64,000 nucleotides of DNA, taken from Mycobacteriaceae bacterium. GTDB taxonomy: Bacteria > Actinomycetota > Actinomycetes > Mycobacteriales > Mycobacteriaceae. The notes below the pieces were generated by a model. The model was not told the DNA's origin. It saw only the letters and a list, made by a program, of their open reading frames with translations, and searched no databases. The position numbers and the translations under genes were made by a program. The stretch spans positions 38,918 to 102,917 of the forward strand of contig JAIEPH010000032.1 in the NCBI GenBank assembly GCA_019749805.1. The letters are read 5' to 3'. Positions within the stretch are counted from its first letter, which is position 1. Every line of letters begins with the position of its first letter. This document shows, piece by piece, positions 61,948-64,000 of this stretch.

Positions 61948-62208
61948 TTAGCTGGCCTGCTTGGTGTATTTGCTGGAGATGCTTTGCACCCGTTGGATCA
62001 GGGTGTCCATGCGCTGCACGAACGATTTTACGGCCGCGGGGTCCCCGGTCTCCGGACCGAGAATTCGCTCTGTGTCGTCAACTTCGCGCACAACGTTCTG
62101 AAGTTCTGACCGGTCTGCGGCAGGGAGGTTCGGGAAGCCAAGGACAGCTTCAGTATGCCTGCGTACGACATCGGCATATGTACGTACGACATCGGCGGGA
62201 TCGTTCAT
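61948..62208 (-). CDS. Small helical protein
   Basis: 86 aa from ATG 62208, CAGGAGACGCG upstream. All-helical and charged: DVVRTYADVVRRHTEAVLGF and KSFVQRMDTLIQRVQSISSK, with no membrane segment. Size and helical hairpin recall WXG100-like proteins, but there is no WXG motif. Family not recognised. Confidence 0.55.
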   Translation of the reverse strand: MNDPADVVRTYADVVRRHTEAVLGFPNLPAADRSELQNVVREVDDTERILGPETGDPAAVKSFVQRMDTLIQRVQSISSKYTKQAS

Positions 62209-62319
62209 CGCGTCTCCTGGTGGTGGTTCGCCAGGTCCGCTGTGACCTGGCCACTACCCACATTGTCTCGGACAGGGTCCCCTACAGCGACGGTGTTTCT
62301 GCACTGATATCCGCTGAAG

Positions 62320-63129
62320 CTAGGGCCGTGCGTGCCCGTTGTTGCCGTGGCGAGTTGGCGGCAGCCGCGGCGGGAAATGCCGGACGAACATTGTGTCGTC
62401 GGGCTGCGGTGTGAGCCAGATGTCCTTACCGGTCGCCAGCGCCATGTTCAGCGGTTCACCTTTGTGTAGGACGTCGAATCCCAGGGAGCTGTAGTAGGTA
62501 CGTAGGTCCCGGTCGCCGGTGAATTGGCCGTAGATCATGACCGTTCCGCCCTTGACCAGTCGGTCGACTGCGGAGTTCACCAGCCGCCGGCCGTGTCCGC
62601 GGCCGCGGTGGGCGGGATCCACCGCGACCATGTGTAGCTTCGAAGAGCTGAGAATCGTTGTGAGGAATTCGCCTTCGGCTTTGTCGTAGACCTCGTCGGA
62701 GACTTTGGTTTGTATCGCTGGACCGTATGACGCTTCACCCACGGTTTTCCAGAGCCGCTCGTGCGCCCCAGTGACAAGCATTCCAGCTGTCTGGTCGTCC
62801 ACCCGAATCGAGAGGATCAGGGTGCAGCTCCAGTACCAGTCTTGGCGCGGTATCGCATCGATGCTGTGTAGCCGATCTATCACGCTGCGGCCACCAGTTG
62901 CCACGCCTAGGACTCCCGCCTCGGTCGCTCGCAGGGCCCCAGTTATCAGCCCATCAATGTCGGTATCCCTATGCCCTGCAAGGTCATACCACTGCGCCAG
63001 TGACTCCAGTTCCGGAACCGATGCCTCCTGGACCGAAACCTTGTGCGTTGCCTTATGTCGTACCACCCCAACCCCACTCGCTAGCTTTACGCTGGACCTG
63101 ACCCCTTGAACCTCAAGCCCCACAACCAA
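62320..63129 (-). CDS. GNAT-family N-acetyltransferase
   Basis: Up to 269 aa; the exact start is uncertain because the frame begins with TTG 63129 and several GTG codons follow, without a clear ribosome-binding site. GNAT core: SKLHMVAVDPAHRGRGHGRR with the acetyl-CoA-binding R/Q-x-x-G-x-G/A motif (RGRGHGRR), followed by LVNSAVDRLVKGGTVMIYGQ and TYYSSLGFDVLHKGEPLNM. In ESX-1, N-terminal acetylation of Esx proteins is known; a role in modifying substrates of this system is possible but speculative. The gene lies between the EspL-like gene and the membrane/helical proteins. Confidence 0.8.
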   Translation of the reverse strand: MVVGLEVQGVRSSVKLASGVGVVRHKATHKVSVQEASVPELESLAQWYDLAGHRDTDIDGLITGALRATEAGVLGVATGGRSVIDRLHSIDAIPRQDWYWSCTLILSIRVDDQTAGMLVTGAHERLWKTVGEASYGPAIQTKVSDEVYDKAEGEFLTTILSSSKLHMVAVDPAHRGRGHGRRLVNSAVDRLVKGGTVMIYGQFTGDRDLRTYYSSLGFDVLHKGEPLNMALATGKDIWLTPQPDDTMFVRHFPPRLPPTRHGNNGHARP

Positions 63130-63190
63130 TTACGATCCAGCTGCAGGGCAAGTCGTCGGCCCGATTCTGCCTGGCTCGGTGGAGCGGCAG

Positions 63191-63613
63191 TTAGTCTGGC
63201 GGCAGGTAGTCGATGGCGTCCTTGGTTTCTTCGGCCCACGCGCTGTCGATCCCGGCGAGCGCGTCGCGCATTGTCCGATTCAGCTTGTCTTCGAGCTCCA
63301 GGTTGTTGAACCGCGCCGTGGCACCGGGGTCCACCCAAAGCCTGCTCAATCGCCCGTTGTAGCCCAGCGTCACTTGCACAACACCGTCGGGGTCCTGGGC
63401 GCCCACCTTGACGTTGGACAGCTTCGCGATCAGTTTGTCCAGGCCAGTGACCATGTCGCCGAGTTCCTTTTCCACGAAATCGCGTTTACCGCGATCATCG
63501 AGACTCTCGAACACTTCCTGGGCTCTGGGCTGTCGGGTCGGGCGGTCATCGGCCTTGTCGAAGACTTCCTCGACGTCGGGCTGCGGGCGGGGATCGGGTG
63601 CGGGTTGAGTCAT
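63191..63613 (-). CDS. YbaB/EbfC-family protein, EspL-like
   Basis: 140 aa from ATG 63613, overlapping the upstream stop (ATGA). Charged N-terminal extension (EVFDKADDRPTRQPRAQEVF), then the YbaB fold: LGDMVTGLDKLIAKLSNVKV, GVVQVTLGYNGRLSRLWVDP and ELEDKLNRTMRDALAGIDSA. EspL (Rv3880c) is the YbaB-like protein of the ESX-1 locus, where it stabilises Esp substrates and lies next to EspB. Here it is coupled to a Pro/Gly-rich protein that runs off the window, the same kind of pairing. Confidence 0.78.
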   Translation of the reverse strand: MTQPAPDPRPQPDVEEVFDKADDRPTRQPRAQEVFESLDDRGKRDFVEKELGDMVTGLDKLIAKLSNVKVGAQDPDGVVQVTLGYNGRLSRLWVDPGATARFNNLELEDKLNRTMRDALAGIDSAWAEETKDAIDYLPPD

Positions 63614-64000
63614 GTTGCGTCGCTTTCGGATTCGGTGATTCGGAAGACGTTCGAGCGGCGCGGCTCCGGAGGAGGAACGCGCTCAGTCCCGGCGGCGACG
63701 GCCTCCACGCGTTGCTGAACTTCCCCGCTGACCGGCTCACTGTTCGGAAGATCACGCAACGCGATGCGCGTCTCCTGTTTCTTGTCCTTATCCCCTCCCG
63801 CACCGCCAGGCGCCCCGCCAGGCGGCATCATCGGCGGCACCATCCCGCCACCACCCATTCCCCCTGGGGTCCCGGCGGTCGCCGTCGTGGGAATCGACCC
63901 AGCTGCCGCTACGGGCGGGGCAGCAGGCGCCGTCATCGGGCCCGCACCAGACACAGCAGGCATTCCGTCGAGACCCGCCGCTGGGGCGGTCTCCCCACCG
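63610..64000 (-). CDS. Pro/Gly/Met-rich ESX-associated protein, C-terminal part
   Basis: C-terminal ~129 residues of a gene entering from the right edge. Low-complexity linker (TAGTPGGMGGGGMVPPMMPP) followed by a charged tail (DKDKKQETRIALRDLPNSEP, VQQRVEAVAAGTERV). The stop overlaps the YbaB-like start. By position it is the EspB- or EspE-like substrate expected next to an EspL-like gene, but the folded N-terminal part is outside the window. Confidence 0.6.
   Translation of the reverse strand, partial: GGETAPAAGLDGMPAVSGAGPMTAPAAPPVAAAGSIPTTATAGTPGGMGGGGMVPPMMPPGGAPGGAGGDKDKKQETRIALRDLPNSEPVSGEVQQRVEAVAAGTERVPPPEPRRSNVFRITESESDAT

Noticed and set aside
1..64000. CRISPR arrays, tRNA, rRNA
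   Set aside because: No regularly spaced direct repeats, no cloverleaf-like tRNA sequences and no rRNA-like stretches were seen on either strand by eye.

Overview
The window is high-GC actinobacterial DNA and almost certainly mycobacterial. It encodes a PE/PPE pair, EspG, WXG100 proteins, a full set of Ecc proteins and mycosin, a KstR-like TetR regulator, an MmpL relic and an MbcTA-like RES/Xre toxin-antitoxin pair. The right two thirds look like the transfer region of a conjugative element that carries its own type VII (ESX) secretion system together with VirB/VirD4-like type IV components, as known for the pRAW-type plasmids of slow-growing mycobacteria. No relaxase, replication initiator or partition operon is visible, so whether this is a plasmid or an integrated element cannot be decided here.

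Layout. (1) 1-9.4 kb: lipid or xenobiotic accessory genes under TetR control. These are a thiolase-like/DUF35 pair, a DUF6188 protein, a TetR regulator, a DHA2-family MFS exporter, a hotdog thioesterase and a KstR-like regulator, followed by a decayed mmpL and a fadD remnant. Four copies of one 15-bp inverted repeat (GCTAC-N5-GTAGC) lie in the upstream regions of this block. (2) 8.7-15.9 kb: a TetR gene and a same-strand, tightly packed operon encoding a complete beta-oxidation set: CoA-transferase, thiolase, acyl-CoA synthetase, enoyl-CoA hydratase, acyl-CoA dehydrogenase and SDR dehydrogenase. (3) 16-21.3 kb: a scrapyard around a broken IS256-type transposase, with a stand-alone EccC-like ATPase, a DUF4226 protein and several frameshifted genes. 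(4) 21.4-27.2 kb: accessory genes, namely a TIM-barrel-like protein divergent from a Xre/RES toxin-antitoxin pair, a HipA-like kinase overlapping a HIRAN-domain gene, and an unrecognised 505-aa protein.

(5) 27.4-41.3 kb, nearly all minus strand: eccA, then (in upstream order) a VirB6/TrbL-like membrane protein, a VirB4-like ATPase, two small membrane proteins, a DUF1173 protein, a TcpC/VirB8-like protein, further membrane proteins and a VirD4-like coupling ATPase. Many of these genes overlap by 4 bases. One Xre regulator is on the plus strand. (6) 41.4-57.2 kb, minus strand: the ESX core, in transcription order eccC, PE, PPE, esxB-like, esxA-like, espG, eccB, espI, eccD, mycP, eccE. (7) 57.2-64 kb, minus strand: ESX substrate and accessory genes, including a YbaB/EspL-like protein, an EspK-like Pro/Gly-rich protein, a GNAT protein and small unknowns. 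The gene at the right edge is cut off.

Two copies of the same inverted repeat (TGTCTACA-N13-TGTAGACA, identical spacing) lie just upstream of eccC and just upstream of espI-eccD-mycP-eccE. They are the best evidence in the window for a dedicated switch of the secretion genes. ESX core and T4SS-like genes lie on one strand and probably work together in conjugation: EccBCDE and MycP form the ESX membrane machine, EspG and EccA handle PE/PPE substrates, and the VirB4/VirB6/VirB8/VirD4-like proteins handle DNA transfer.
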